64,000 nt of DNA from Bog-532 sp963830385. Its GTDB lineage: Bacteria > Actinomycetota > Actinomycetes > Streptosporangiales > Streptosporangiaceae. The stretch is from assembly GCA_963830385.1 (NCBI GenBank), contig CAWHMD010000009.1, positions 1 through 64,000 of the forward strand, read 5' to 3'. Each line of letters opens with the position of its first letter. The first letter of the stretch is position 1. The notes under the pieces were generated by a model, which had not been told where the DNA came from, did not search any database, and was given only the letters and a program-made list of their open reading frames with translations. A program made the translations under genes and the position numbers. Below, piece by piece: positions 1-9,230 of the stretch.

Positions 1-43
1 ATTGCTCATACGCCGATGATGCGGTCACGCCGCCGCGCCCAAC

Positions 44-89
44 TCACCCCGGCCGGGTGAAGCGCGCGGCGGTGCCGCCGGGGGACGGT
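44..89 (+). promoter_or_regulatory. Palindrome site A with candidate -10
   Basis: TCACCC at 44-49, a 5-nt spacer and GGGTGA at 55-60 form a perfect 17-bp inverted repeat. A candidate -10, GACGGT, lies at 84-89, 24 nt from the right edge, and the next gene starts at 122. This is one of eleven copies of the same element in the first 34 kb. The bound regulator is unknown; activation from about -43 is inferred from the geometry. Confidence 0.6.
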
Positions 90-121
90 GGACAAATTCA
101 GCAATCGGGAGGAGGCCTCCG

Positions 122-1510
122 TTGTCTGATGCTAGCCCTATGGCGAGTCCGGCAGCTGATGGCGCAGGTCTGGGCCGGGACGAGCGAGCTGAACTTGAAC
201 GTCTGCGCGCCGAGGTAAGCGAGCTGCGTACCCGGCGGGCAGCACCAGAGCACCGGCGGCGCGTCGGCTGGCGGGCGCCGGTGGCCACGGTCCTCATCGT
301 GCTCGGCTGCCTGCTCGCTCCGATCTCGGTGCTGGGCGTCTGGACCGCCAATCAGGTCTCCAACACCGATCGGTATGTGGCCAACGTCGAGCCACTCGTC
401 CATGACCCGGCCGTGCAGAATGCGCTGACCGACAAGATCACGAATGAGATCACGGCTCAGGTCAACGTGACCGGATACGCCAAACAGGCCGCCGCCGCCC
501 TCACCAGCAAAGGCCTGCCCCGGGTCGGGACGCTGCTGAACAGCTTCGCCCCGCAGATCAGCAGCGCGTTCACCGGCTTCGTCCACGGCCAGGTCCACAA
601 GATCGTCACCGGGCCGCGGTTCGCGGCGCTGTGGGTGCAGGCCAACACCCGGATCCACGCCCAGCTGGTCAAGGTGCTGTCCGGGCAGGGCAGCAAGTCG
701 GTGACGATCAGCAACGGCCAGGTCGTCCTCAACCTCGGCCCGTTCATCAACCTGGTCAAACAGGACCTGGCCCAGCGCGGCCTCGGCATCGTCACCAAAC
801 TGCCCTACATCAACCCGACGTTCACCTTGTTCTCGGCCAAGTACCTGGTCAAAGCCCAGACCGGGTACCGGCTGATCAACGACCTGAAAATCGTGCTGCC
901 GGTCCTGGCCCTGCTGCTTTTGGGCGCCGGCGTGTACGTGAACCGCCGCCACCGGCGCGCCCTGATCGGGGCGGGTCTCGGCGTCGCCACATCGATGCTG
1001 GTGCTCGCGGCCGGGCTGCTGATCTTCCGCAGCATCTACCTGAGCAGTATTCCGAAAAGCGTGCCCGCGGACGCCGCCGCCGTGCTGTTCGACACGTTCG
1101 TCCGGTTCATCAAGGACGGGCTGCGGCTGCTCCTGGTCATTGGCCTGGTCGTCGCCGCCGGTGCGTTCCTGACCGGCCCATCGGCTACCGCGGTCGGGAC
1201 CCGGGGCGCCTTCACCTCGGGTTTCGGGTGGCTACGGCACAGCGCCGAGCATCTGGGTGTCCGGACCGGCCCGGTCGGGACCTGGACCTACGCGCACCGC
1301 CGGGCCCTTCGCATAGCCGCGGTGGCCCTGGCCGCACTGATCTTTGTGTTCTGGGGTGAACCCTCCGCTGCCGGGGTCATCGTGATCGTCGTTCTGCTGC
1401 TGGTCGTGCTCGGGCTGATCGAACTGATCGGAGCCAGGCCACCCTCTTCACCTGAACCACCCGCCCCACCCGCCCCACCTGGTGAGCCGGGGATGGCGAG
1501 CAGCCCGTGA
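122..1510 (+). CDS. Multi-pass membrane protein of unknown function
   Basis: 462 aa, TTG start preceded by GGAGGAGG at about 108-114. The N-terminus has a short charged, coiled-coil-like stretch (residues about 18-48). It is followed by one membrane segment (about 50-75), a large outside domain (about 80-250) with repeated NA.TD-type helices, and then about five further membrane segments (about 257-437). The tail is rich in Pro. Proteins of this layout are common in actinomycetes, but I know no function for them. It overlaps the next gene by 4 bp, so the two are probably co-translated. Palindrome site A lies 61 bp upstream of the start. Confidence 0.8.
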   Translation: MSDASPMASPAADGAGLGRDERAELERLRAEVSELRTRRAAPEHRRRVGWRAPVATVLIVLGCLLAPISVLGVWTANQVSNTDRYVANVEPLVHDPAVQNALTDKITNEITAQVNVTGYAKQAAAALTSKGLPRVGTLLNSFAPQISSAFTGFVHGQVHKIVTGPRFAALWVQANTRIHAQLVKVLSGQGSKSVTISNGQVVLNLGPFINLVKQDLAQRGLGIVTKLPYINPTFTLFSAKYLVKAQTGYRLINDLKIVLPVLALLLLGAGVYVNRRHRRALIGAGLGVATSMLVLAAGLLIFRSIYLSSIPKSVPADAAAVLFDTFVRFIKDGLRLLLVIGLVVAAGAFLTGPSATAVGTRGAFTSGFGWLRHSAEHLGVRTGPVGTWTYAHRRALRIAAVALAALIFVFWGEPSAAGVIVIVVLLLVVLGLIELIGARPPSSPEPPAPPAPPGEPGMASSP

Positions 1511-2169
1511 TCCTGCAGGCAGCCGGGCTCGCGCTACTGGCCGCGCTGTCTCCGAGCACCCTGCTGGTGTCCGCCGTCTACCTCGGCTCTGCCCGCCCCC
1601 GGCTGGTCGGCGCCGCTTACCTGGCGGGCGCGATCGTCATGAGCCTGGTGATGGGCCTGGTGGTGATTGCGATCCTCCGCAACACCGGTCTCGACCACCA
1701 CAGTCAGCGCACCCCCCGCTATGGCCTGCGCCTCGGCCTCGGCCTGCTGATGCTGGCGGCCGGTGCCTTCCTCGCCCGGCGGAAACCGAAGCCGCCCGAT
1801 CCGGACCACCCCAAGCAGGGCCTCGTCTCAAGGATGATCGCCGAACCTGCTCCCAGGAGCGCGTTCGCCGTTGGCCTGCTGCTGTTCGCGCCCGGTGTCA
1901 CGTTCATCGCCGCCGTCCAGGTGATCGCCACAGCCAACGCCGACATCGAAATCACCACGACGGCGATCATCGTCGTCGTCGTGATCAACGCCCTTCTCGT
2001 GTGGCTGCCCCTGCTGGTGCACATTTTCGCGCCCGGCGCGACGACCCGGTACCTGACCGCGTTCAACGGCTGGCTGCGCGCGAACGGTAACAAGATCCTT
2101 ATCGCCGTCCTGCTCGTAGGCGGCGTGATCGTGGCGCTCAACGGCCTCCTCGGCCTCGTGAACGGCTGA
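1507..2169 (+). CDS. GAP-family membrane protein (Sap, sulfolipid-1-addressing-like)
   Basis: 220 aa. The GTG start overlaps the stop of the upstream gene (GTGA). The protein is almost entirely hydrophobic, with about six membrane segments. The N-terminus ALLAALSPSTLLVSAVYLGS resembles the LysE-like GAP family, whose mycobacterial members help export glycolipids. An ARRKPKPPDPDH loop at about 95-106 breaks two halves with similar hydropathy, as in LysE-fold exporters. The substrate cannot be told from sequence. Second gene of the site A operon. Confidence 0.7.
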   Translation: MILQAAGLALLAALSPSTLLVSAVYLGSARPRLVGAAYLAGAIVMSLVMGLVVIAILRNTGLDHHSQRTPRYGLRLGLGLLMLAAGAFLARRKPKPPDPDHPKQGLVSRMIAEPAPRSAFAVGLLLFAPGVTFIAAVQVIATANADIEITTTAIIVVVVINALLVWLPLLVHIFAPGATTRYLTAFNGWLRANGNKILIAVLLVGGVIVALNGLLGLVNG

Positions 2170-2183
2170 CCTGCGCCCCCGGA

Positions 2184-2228
2184 TCATCCTCCGCGGGTGA
2201 CGTGCGAGCCGCGCGCCGACGCGACAGT
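2184..2228 (+). promoter_or_regulatory. Palindrome site H with candidate -10
   Basis: TCATCC (2184-2189), N5, GGGTGA (2195-2200): one mismatch to TCACCC-N5-GGGTGA. GACAGT at 2223-2228 is the candidate -10, 23 nt from the palindrome edge. It precedes the gene starting at 2293. Confidence 0.6.
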
Positions 2229-2292
2229 TGAGAGGTGGTGGTGGCCCAGTGCGCCACCTGCCCGGTGCCCGGAGACCAGAAGGAGTCCGATC

Positions 2293-2652
2293 ATGACAAC
2301 GCCCGTCAAGGCCGACGTCGATCCCGCCACCCAGGACACGCTGAACGGCCTGGCCGCCGGCGATCAGACGGTTCTGGAGGAGGTCCTGGCGTTCCGGGAG
2401 AGCGAGCAGGCCAGCAGCGGCCTCGACGCCCGCACCTTTTCACTCGTCAAGATCGCCGCCCTCGTCGCCCTCGACGCGCCGCCCGCCTCATATCTGTGGC
2501 AGGTCGCCAACGCGCTGGACGCGGGCGCCACGCCGCAGGACATGATTGGCGTGCTGCGTGCCATCTGGCCGCAGGTAGGCGGGCCCCGGGTGATGGCGGC
2601 CGCTCCCGAGCTCATGCTGGCCCTCGGCCTCGAGCTGCCGGCCGAAGCATAG
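2293..2652 (+). CDS. Carboxymuconolactone decarboxylase-like (AhpD-fold) protein
   Basis: 119 aa. ATG at 2293 was chosen over upstream in-frame starts because AAGGAG (about 2280-2285) is well spaced. The all-helical CMD core is visible, with LVKIAALVALDAPPASYLW at about 50-68. The Cys-x-x-Cys pair of peroxidase-active AhpD proteins is absent, so disulfide peroxidase activity is unlikely. It starts a probable operon with the SHOCT protein and the ClC channel, downstream of site H. Confidence 0.75.
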   Translation: MTTPVKADVDPATQDTLNGLAAGDQTVLEEVLAFRESEQASSGLDARTFSLVKIAALVALDAPPASYLWQVANALDAGATPQDMIGVLRAIWPQVGGPRVMAAAPELMLALGLELPAEA

Positions 2653-2698
2653 GCGAGCGCACTGAACCCGCAGGCCGATCGATTCCTAGGAGGCAGCA

Positions 2699-3016
2699 AT
2701 GATGAGACGACGGCGCCCGCTCCTGCGCGCAGCGGTCGTCGGCGGTGGCGCCTACGCCGCCGGCCGCCGCCACGCGAACAGAGCGGCGGAGGAGTCCCAG
2801 GCCGAGGCCGAGCAGAACGCCCGGCTCAACGACCTTGAACAGCAGCCGCCCGCGGCCCAGGCGCCTCCCCAGCAGGCGTCCGCGCCGCCGGCGGCCGCCC
2901 CGGCCGCCGGACCATCCCTGCTCGACCAGCTGAACCAGCTCGACGGCCTGCATCAGCAGGGTGCCCTGACCGACAACGAGTTCACCGCCGCCAAGGCCAA
3001 ACTGCTCGGCAACTGA
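2699..3016 (+). CDS. SHOCT-domain small protein
   Basis: 105 aa. The start follows AGGAGG at about 2688-2693. The N-terminus is basic with a short Gly/Ala hydrophobic stretch (RAAVVGGGAYAAGRR). The middle is Gln/Ala/Pro-rich. The C-terminal 30 residues, LLDQLNQLDGLHQQGALTDN then EF.AAKAKLL, are a typical SHOCT motif (short C-terminal oligomerisation domain). Function unknown; it lies between the CMD protein and the ClC channel in the same direction. Confidence 0.8.
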   Translation: MMRRRRPLLRAAVVGGGAYAAGRRHANRAAEESQAEAEQNARLNDLEQQPPAAQAPPQQASAPPAAAPAAGPSLLDQLNQLDGLHQQGALTDNEFTAAKAKLLGN

Positions 3017-3070
3017 TTCAGCGCCGAGTCCGGACGTCCAGGACGCATCGCGGGGGCAGGAGGAAACCTG

Positions 3071-4558
3071 GTGAGTACGCCTCCTGTCCCTCCTGGCCCT
3101 GCCCCTCCTGACCCGCCTGCCCCTCCTGAGCCGGCTAAGCCGCCGGATCCGCTGGCGCTGCTGCGGTCCCGGAGCTATATCGTCCTGCTGGTCATCGCCG
3201 CGATCATCGGCGCGCCCGTCTCAGCGGCGGCCTACTTCTTTCTCGCCCTGGTCGGCAAGCTACAGGGCTGGATCTTCACCGATCTGCCCAAAGGCGTGGG
3301 CTTCCACGGCGAACCACTGTGGTGGCCGATTCTGCCGCTGCTGCTGGCCGGGGTGCTGGTCGCCCTGACCATCAAGTACCTGCCCGGCACGGGTGGCCAC
3401 TCGCCCGCCGACGGGTTCAAGGCGGGCGCGGAACCCCCATCTGCCCGGGAGCTTCCGGGCATCGTGCTGGCCGCGTTCGCGACTCTGAGCCTGGGCGTGG
3501 TCCTCGGCCCCGAGGCGCCCCTGATCGCCCTCGGCGGCGGGCTCGGTGTCCTCGCGGTCAAGCTCGTCAAGCGGGACGCTCCCGCCCGGACCCAGGCGGC
3601 CGTCGCCGCGGCCGGCAGCTTCGCCGCCATCAGCACCCTGCTGGGGTCCCCGATAACCGGGGCGTTCCTCCTGATGGAGGCCTCTGGCCTCGGCGGGGCG
3701 ATGCTGCAGGTGGTGCTGGTCCCGGGCCTGCTGGCCGCCGGCGTCGGCTCGCTCGTGTTCATCGGCCTGAACGCCTGGACCGGGCTGGGCACGTTCTCCC
3801 TGGCCATCCCCGACCTTCCGCACGTCGGGGCGCCGACGATTGGGGAGTTCCTGTGGGCGCTGGGGATCGGCGTGCTGGCCGTCCCCTTCGGCATGGGAAT
3901 CCGATGGCTCGGCCTGCTCCTGCGGCCCTACGTCGAGCGGCGGATGGTGCTGCTCACTCCGGTGGTCGGCCTGGCCGTCGCGGGCCTGGCCATCGCGTTC
4001 GCCGCCGGCACCGGGAAGGGCTCCTCCGAGGTGCTGTTCTCCGGGCAGTCCGCTCTTGGCCCGTTCGTGGACCACGCCGCCAGCTACACCGTCGGCGCCC
4101 TGGTGCTCCTGCTGGTCTGCAAGGGGATCGCGTACGGGATTTCGCTGAGCAGCTTCCGCGGCGGCCCCACGTTCCCGGCCCTGTTCCTCGGGGCGGCGGG
4201 CGGAGTCGCGCTGTCACACCTGCCCGGGCTGCCGCTCGTCGACGGCGTGGCCATAGGCATCGCCGCGATGTCCGTGGTCATGCTCAGGCTGCCGCTGACC
4301 TCCGTCCTGCTGGCCACCCTCCTGCTGGGCTCGTCGGACGGCGTGGCCGTCATGCCGCTGGTCATCGTGGCCGTGGTGGTGGCCTATGTCCTGTCGGCCA
4401 GGCTCACCCCGAGTCCGGCCACCGACCCCGCCGCCGAAAGCCCGCGGCCCGCGGCCGGCCCGGCCGCCACGGCCACGGCCGCCACGGCCCCGCCCGGCCC
4501 GGCCCCCGCGGGCTTGGACGTTCACCCCGATTTTCCCGCCCCGTCACCTCCGCGATGA
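3071..4558 (+). CDS. ClC-family chloride channel/transporter
   Basis: 495 aa, GTG start. A Pro-rich N-terminal tail (residues 1-30) precedes a ClC core of about ten membrane helices. Family signatures are present in altered form. GPEAPLIALGG at about 145-155 stands at the G-(K/R)-E-G-P filter position and keeps the Glu. RGGPTFPALF at about 363-372 stands at G-x-F-x-P. The C-terminus is low-complexity Ala/Pro and has no CBS domains. ClC exchangers are known to help bacteria survive extreme acid by charge compensation during decarboxylation. The nearby gadB and glsA make that role plausible here. Confidence 0.85.
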   Translation: MSTPPVPPGPAPPDPPAPPEPAKPPDPLALLRSRSYIVLLVIAAIIGAPVSAAAYFFLALVGKLQGWIFTDLPKGVGFHGEPLWWPILPLLLAGVLVALTIKYLPGTGGHSPADGFKAGAEPPSARELPGIVLAAFATLSLGVVLGPEAPLIALGGGLGVLAVKLVKRDAPARTQAAVAAAGSFAAISTLLGSPITGAFLLMEASGLGGAMLQVVLVPGLLAAGVGSLVFIGLNAWTGLGTFSLAIPDLPHVGAPTIGEFLWALGIGVLAVPFGMGIRWLGLLLRPYVERRMVLLTPVVGLAVAGLAIAFAAGTGKGSSEVLFSGQSALGPFVDHAASYTVGALVLLLVCKGIAYGISLSSFRGGPTFPALFLGAAGGVALSHLPGLPLVDGVAIGIAAMSVVMLRLPLTSVLLATLLLGSSDGVAVMPLVIVAVVVAYVLSARLTPSPATDPAAESPRPAAGPAATATAATAPPGPAPAGLDVHPDFPAPSPPR

Positions 4559-4650
4559 AAAGCCACCCGCCATGAGGGGCGCGCAACCGGCCGGTGCGCT
4601 GGACGATGAGGGCTACGGGCACCGCCATCTCGAGTTGATTGGGGACCCGG

Positions 4651-4932
4651 GTGACATCCTCCTACGAGATACGTATCACCGGCATCCTTCCGCCGGAGGC
4701 TCTGCTTGACTTCGAGGATCTGACCGCCTCGGTCGAACCGGTGGAGACCGTGGTACACGGTCAGCTGCCGGACCAGGCGGCGCTGCACGGCCTGCTGGCC
4801 AGGCTCGAACTGCTCGGCGTGCAGGTCCTGGAGGTGCGCCGCCTCCGCGGTCAGGCCCGGCTGGGCCAGTCGGCTCCCCCCGCCCAGCCTGCCGGACCGG
4901 GCGACGATGAGGCCGGGGCCTGTGGCTGGTAA
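4651..4932 (+). CDS. Hypothetical small protein
   Basis: 93 aa from GTG 4651; an in-frame TTG at 4639 is the alternative and would add four residues. The sequence begins MTSSYEIRITGILPPEALLD and has a beta-alpha-beta look, with the DQAALHGLLARLELLGVQVL segment typical of small actinobacterial proteins of about 80-100 aa. The tail is Gly/Pro-rich. I do not recognise a function. It lies between the ClC channel and the site G promoter. Confidence 0.55.
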   Translation: MTSSYEIRITGILPPEALLDFEDLTASVEPVETVVHGQLPDQAALHGLLARLELLGVQVLEVRRLRGQARLGQSAPPAQPAGPGDDEAGACGW

Positions 4933-4954
4933 CCGCACGGCCAGGTTCCCGGGA

Positions 4955-5000
4955 CCACCCGGCGCGGGTGATGCCGGGTCCGTGGCCGCCCGGCCAGCCT
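4955..5000 (+). promoter_or_regulatory. Palindrome site G with candidate -10
   Basis: CCACCC (4955-4960), N5, GGGTGA (4966-4971), with one mismatch to the consensus. CAGCCT at 4995-5000 is the candidate -10, 24 nt from the edge. The next start codon is at 5035, 63 bp from the site. Confidence 0.55.
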
Positions 5001-5034
5001 GGGCTCCCGGAAGCGAGTCATCGAGGAGGCCGCC

Positions 5035-5955
5035 ATGACATCCGCCGCGACGAGCACTCGCCGGGGGCCCGCGGTGAGCGCCGCCGAGCTGCCGGGCTGG
5101 CAGGGGACCGGTCCGCGGCAGGCGATCGTGGAGTTTGCCGCCGCTGTGACCGACCCGGATTCGGCCGAGTTCGTCCCGGAACGGGACCGGATCGCGGTCT
5201 TCGACAACGACGGCACGCTGTGGACCGAGCAGCCCGTGTACGCCCAGCTGATGTTCGCGATCGACCGGGCGGCTTCGCTGGGTCATCGCACCAGCCTCGA
5301 AGAGCTGCACGCCGGCGGGATGGCCGCGCTGATCGAGCTGATAACGCTCACCCACGCGGGCGTGACCACCGACGAGTTCGACACCGTGAGCCGGGCCTGG
5401 CTGGCCTCAGCCCGGCACCCCCGCTTTAACCGGCCCTACCCGGCGACGGTGTACCAGCCGATGGTGGAGCTGCTGAGCATGCTGGACCGGCACGGCTTCT
5501 CCTGCTGGATCTTCTCCGGTGGCGGTACCGACTTCATGCGGGCCTGGACCGCCGAGGGCTATGGCCTGCCCCCGCACCGGGTGATCGGCAGCGTCGGCGA
5601 AACCGAGTTCCGGGCCGGCGACCACGGACCCGAACTCGTCAAGACCCCCACCATCCAGGTCATCAACGACGGGCCGCAGAAGCCGAGCTCGATCCACCGG
5701 CACGTCGGGCAGCGCCCGATCCTGGCCGCCGGGAACACCGACGGTGACCTGGCCATGCTCCAGTGGACGGCGGCCAGCCCGTACCGGACCCTGGAGCTGG
5801 TGGTCCGGCACACCGACGGCGACCGGGAGTACGCCTACGACCATGACCCCATCCTCGGCAGCGGCACCGGCCAGCTGCTGGCCGCCGCGGCCGAGCACAA
5901 GTGGACGGTGGTCGATATGGCCGCCGACTGGGCCACGGTCCACCGGCCCGCCTGA
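5035..5955 (+). CDS. HAD-superfamily hydrolase
   Basis: 306 aa. Motif I is FDNDGTLW at about 58-65, with both Asp residues. Motif II is IFSGGGTDF at about 160-168 (the Ser/Thr position). The motif IV region is AAGNTDGDLAML at about 237-248. This layout is that of the phosphoserine-phosphatase-like HAD branch, so a small-molecule phosphatase role is likely but the substrate is unknown. It sits 14 bp before gluconokinase and is probably in one transcript with it under site G. A possible partner role in sugar-phosphate turnover is inference. Confidence 0.8.
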   Translation: MTSAATSTRRGPAVSAAELPGWQGTGPRQAIVEFAAAVTDPDSAEFVPERDRIAVFDNDGTLWTEQPVYAQLMFAIDRAASLGHRTSLEELHAGGMAALIELITLTHAGVTTDEFDTVSRAWLASARHPRFNRPYPATVYQPMVELLSMLDRHGFSCWIFSGGGTDFMRAWTAEGYGLPPHRVIGSVGETEFRAGDHGPELVKTPTIQVINDGPQKPSSIHRHVGQRPILAAGNTDGDLAMLQWTAASPYRTLELVVRHTDGDREYAYDHDPILGSGTGQLLAAAAEHKWTVVDMAADWATVHRPA

Positions 5956-5969
5956 TCGCCGGCCGAGCG

Positions 5970-6473
5970 ATGATCGTGGTGATAGCCGGTGTGTCAGGCA
6001 GCGGGAAGTCGACGGTCGGGGCATTGCTGGCGGGCCGGCTCGGCTGGGCCTTCGCGGACGGCGATTCCTTCCACCCGGCCGCTAACGTCGCCAAGATGGC
6101 CGCCGGGACGCCGCTGAGCGACGAGGACCGGCGACCATGGCTGAACGCGATCGGCTCGTGGATGGATGAGCGCACCGCGGCGGGTGAGCCGGGTGTCGTG
6201 GCGTGTTCCGCTCTCAAGCGCGCCTACCGGGCGGAGCTTCTGGACAGGCGATCGGCCCGGCTCGCGTTTCTGGATATCCCACCCGAGCTGATCCGGATCC
6301 GGCTCGGGGCCAGGCGCGGGCATTTTTTCCCCGGCCAACTCGCCGAATCCCAATTCGCCGCCCTCGAGGTGCCGGATCCGGCCGAAGACGCGCTGGTCCT
6401 GAGAGCCGAGGGCACGCCTGAGGACCTCGTGACCGCGATCATCGCCCGCTTGAACCTCGGCGCCGCCAGATGA
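5970..6473 (+). CDS. gntK: Gluconokinase
   Basis: 167 aa from ATG 5970. The P-loop GVSGSGKST lies at about 7-15. The gluconate-kinase signatures DGDSFHPAANVAKMAAGTPL at about 31-50 and VVACSALKRAYR follow. Full length for the GntK family. It phosphorylates gluconate to 6-phosphogluconate, feeding the pentose phosphate or Entner-Doudoroff route. Its last 35 bp overlap the convergent DUF389 gene on the other strand. Confidence 0.9.
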   Translation: MIVVIAGVSGSGKSTVGALLAGRLGWAFADGDSFHPAANVAKMAAGTPLSDEDRRPWLNAIGSWMDERTAAGEPGVVACSALKRAYRAELLDRRSARLAFLDIPPELIRIRLGARRGHFFPGQLAESQFAALEVPDPAEDALVLRAEGTPEDLVTAIIARLNLGAAR

Positions 6474-7374
6474 TCCGCTGGAGACGCAGCACCAGCGCCC
6501 CCACCACCATCAGCACGGTGACGTTCAGCACCAGCTGATATGCCGATCCTCTGGCCTGGCTCCAGCTGGAATAGGCGAGCGACAACCCGAGGTCGGCCGC
6601 GGCCGGGATGGTCGTCACCGAGATGAAAACGCCGATGAGCGCGCCCGCTCGCGCTTCCGTCAGCGAGACGACACCGACAATTCCGGCCAGCACGGCCACG
6701 ACGAGTGAGAACAGGTTTGGGGTGTCGATCAGCGCCGAGACGGGTCGTACCCCGGCCAGGTAAAGCCTCGGCGTACGCCCGGACCAGCGAATGATCAGGC
6801 CGAAGACGCCGGTGATGACGATGGCGGCCGAGAACCCGGCCAGCAGGGCCAGGGCGCCGCGCATGACCGGACGCTTGCTCCACTTGTCGAGGCCGAGCGC
6901 CACGCTCATGATCGCGTTGTATTCCGGCCCGACCACCATGGCCCCAACCACGAGGATCTGGGAGTTGGTCAAGATGCCGACCGCGCCGATCAGCCCGGCG
7001 ATGATCAGAAGGATGTAGAAGCTGGGGGCGTAGACGGCGTCGGAGCGAATCTTGGCTTCGACGATCTCCCACACCGGGGCGACGTCTCTCTGGACAAGAA
7101 AGTGTTCTGGGGTCCGGGCGGCCTCTGCCCCGAGCGTCGCGTCGACCTGCTTGACGGCAACCGCGCCGCCGTGGTCGATCGGGAAGGCCTCCAGCTTCCG
7201 GAACAGGGAGTTGGCGGACTGCGACCCCACGTCGAACTGCACGGCATCACCGTCCGGCCGCCGCGCCGTTCCCGGCAGCACCACCAGATTCGAGATACCG
7301 GAATCGCCGGCGAGCAGCCCGACGAGACGCTCGGTCTGGTCCGGCGGACTGACCAGGCGCACGTGAAAGGTCAT
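6439..7374 (-). CDS. DUF389 membrane protein
   Basis: 311 aa. A soluble ferredoxin-like N-terminal part (residues 1-100) precedes about six membrane segments. The family signature ILTNSQILVVGAMVVGPEYN lies near 130-155. Its ATG overlaps the antiporter stop by 4 bp, indicating translational coupling. DUF389 proteins are membrane proteins of unknown function; co-transcription with an antiporter suggests an ion or pH role. The gene end overlaps the convergent gntK. Confidence 0.85.
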   Translation of the reverse strand: MTFHVRLVSPPDQTERLVGLLAGDSGISNLVVLPGTARRPDGDAVQFDVGSQSANSLFRKLEAFPIDHGGAVAVKQVDATLGAEAARTPEHFLVQRDVAPVWEIVEAKIRSDAVYAPSFYILLIIAGLIGAVGILTNSQILVVGAMVVGPEYNAIMSVALGLDKWSKRPVMRGALALLAGFSAAIVITGVFGLIIRWSGRTPRLYLAGVRPVSALIDTPNLFSLVVAVLAGIVGVVSLTEARAGALIGVFISVTTIPAAADLGLSLAYSSWSQARGSAYQLVLNVTVLMVVGALVLRLQRIIWRRRGSSGR

Positions 7375-9164
7375 CGTGGCCGCCGTCCGTCTCCCGCCTG
7401 CGCCACCGGTACCGGTACCGGTCCCAGGGACACCAGGGTGTCACCCGCCTGCGGCGCCGGCCTACCGGCTTGCGTGACCGCCGCCAGGTGCCCGTCCGCC
7501 CGTATCAGGAACAGCAAGTCGGCCCCGTCGGCTGGCCCGCTGCTGGCTGGCCGGACGCCGATGCGCGCGCCGTCCGCGTACCGTTCGTTGACGGTCCGCC
7601 TGGTCAGGTCGTCGTTGAACAAAACCTCACCGCCGGTGTACGGGGCGACCACCCCGTGGCTGCGCAACTGTGGCGCGAGCCGGTAAACCCGCCCCTCGAC
7701 GTTGCCCTCGAGCAAGGCCGCGGCCAAGGCGTTGAAGTCGTCCTCGTCGGTCAGCAGCAGGACGTCCGTGATTCCCTCCAGCCGTGCGCCACGGCCGGTG
7801 GCGGCGGCCAGCAGCTCGCCCGGTGCCAGCTCCAGGCTGGCCTGTTTGATCTGCGCCCGCTGCTGATCCAGGGCCGCCCACATCAGCACCTCCAGGCCCG
7901 CCGACCGCAGCGCCAGCCCGAGGCCGACGACCCACGCGTCCCCGCCGACCAGCAGCGGCCGGGAACGGTCCGGGCGGCCGACGTGCAATCGCCGGGCCAC
8001 CGGCACCGCGGTCAGCGCGTACAGGGTGACCGTGGCCACGATCACGACGAAGGTTGCGGGCAGGATTTTGGCTGCGCCCCCGATCCCCTTGGAAACCAGG
8101 GCGGCCGCGAACGTGGACGCGGTCGCGGCCGCGACGATCCCGCGAGGGGCCATCCAGGCGATGAACGCGCGCTCGCCGGTCGGCAGGTCCGTTTTCAGGG
8201 TGGATGCGAACGCGACGACCGGCCGGGCCACGAAAACCAGCACGGCGACCAGGACGAGCGTGGGCAGCACCAGATGCCGGAGCGACTGCGGGGTCACTGT
8301 GGCCGAGATGGAAATAAAAAGTACGCCGATAATGAGCTGTACAAGGGTCTCAAAAAATGGCCGGCGGGCCGGGAGGTCGAAACCCCGCATATTGGCCAGT
8401 GCGAGTCCCATGAAGATGGCGGCGATGAGCCCGGTGTCGTCACGGATAATGTCACAGCCGGCCGCCACCGCTATCACGGTGGCGAGCTGCGCGCTGGTGC
8501 CGAGCGCCTCGTCCAGCCGGAGCTTGCGCAGCAGCAGCCAGAGCAGCGCGATACCCACCACGCCGCCGGCCAGGCCGACGCCGACGCTCAGCATGAACTG
8601 CGCCAGCTGATGGCCCAGACCCCTGTGGGTGCTGGCGATGACGGCATGAAACACCAGCGCACCGAGGACGCCGCCGACCGGGTCGATCATCGACCCTTCC
8701 CAGATCAGAATCCGCTGCAGCCGTTCCGACGGCCGGACGAAATTGAGCAGCGGGCCCACGACCGTGGGCCCCGATACGACGAGGATGATCCCGAGCATGA
8801 CCGCCGCGCCGCGCGACATGCCCAGCAGCGGCGCGGCCACCAGTGCGGCGAGCGCCCAGGTCACCAGCACCCCGAACACGATCAGCCGGATCGCCACCCG
8901 GCGGGTGTGACCCTTGAGCTTGCGCAGATCCAGGCCCAGGCCCGCATCGTAGAGAATGACCGCCACCGACAACGACACCAGCGGTTCGAAGGCCGGGCCG
9001 AGCAGCTTCTCCGGGTTGACGTCGCTGGTCAGTGCGCCCGCGATGAAACCCGCCGGCAGCAGCAGGATCAGCGCGGGAACGCGCAGCCGGCTGGCCAGCA
9101 CCTGGGAGCCGACCGCAAGCACGAGAATAAGGCCGATTCCGGTCAGGATCTGTGCTGTCGTCAC
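7371..9164 (-). CDS. CPA1-type cation/proton antiporter with C-terminal nucleotide-binding-like domain
   Basis: 597 aa. Residues 1-390 form about twelve membrane segments. Acidic motifs expected in transport are present: EGSMIDPVGGV near 155-165 and CDIIRDDTGLIAA near 238-250. Residues about 405-500 look like a TrkA-N/RCK-type fold (VGGDAWVVGLGLALRSAGLE), followed by a TrkA-C-like tail. It probably exchanges Na+ or K+ for protons. It is the first gene of a two-gene operon with DUF389, starting 95 bp from palindrome site B. Confidence 0.85.
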   Translation of the reverse strand: MTTAQILTGIGLILVLAVGSQVLASRLRVPALILLLPAGFIAGALTSDVNPEKLLGPAFEPLVSLSVAVILYDAGLGLDLRKLKGHTRRVAIRLIVFGVLVTWALAALVAAPLLGMSRGAAVMLGIILVVSGPTVVGPLLNFVRPSERLQRILIWEGSMIDPVGGVLGALVFHAVIASTHRGLGHQLAQFMLSVGVGLAGGVVGIALLWLLLRKLRLDEALGTSAQLATVIAVAAGCDIIRDDTGLIAAIFMGLALANMRGFDLPARRPFFETLVQLIIGVLFISISATVTPQSLRHLVLPTLVLVAVLVFVARPVVAFASTLKTDLPTGERAFIAWMAPRGIVAAATASTFAAALVSKGIGGAAKILPATFVVIVATVTLYALTAVPVARRLHVGRPDRSRPLLVGGDAWVVGLGLALRSAGLEVLMWAALDQQRAQIKQASLELAPGELLAAATGRGARLEGITDVLLLTDEDDFNALAAALLEGNVEGRVYRLAPQLRSHGVVAPYTGGEVLFNDDLTRRTVNERYADGARIGVRPASSGPADGADLLFLIRADGHLAAVTQAGRPAPQAGDTLVSLGPVPVPVAQAGDGRRPR

Positions 9165-9230
9165 GCCAGCCTCCGATTACCAGCTGGCCATTGTTTGCCA
9201 ACCGTTCATGTATCGCTAGCTCACCTACTA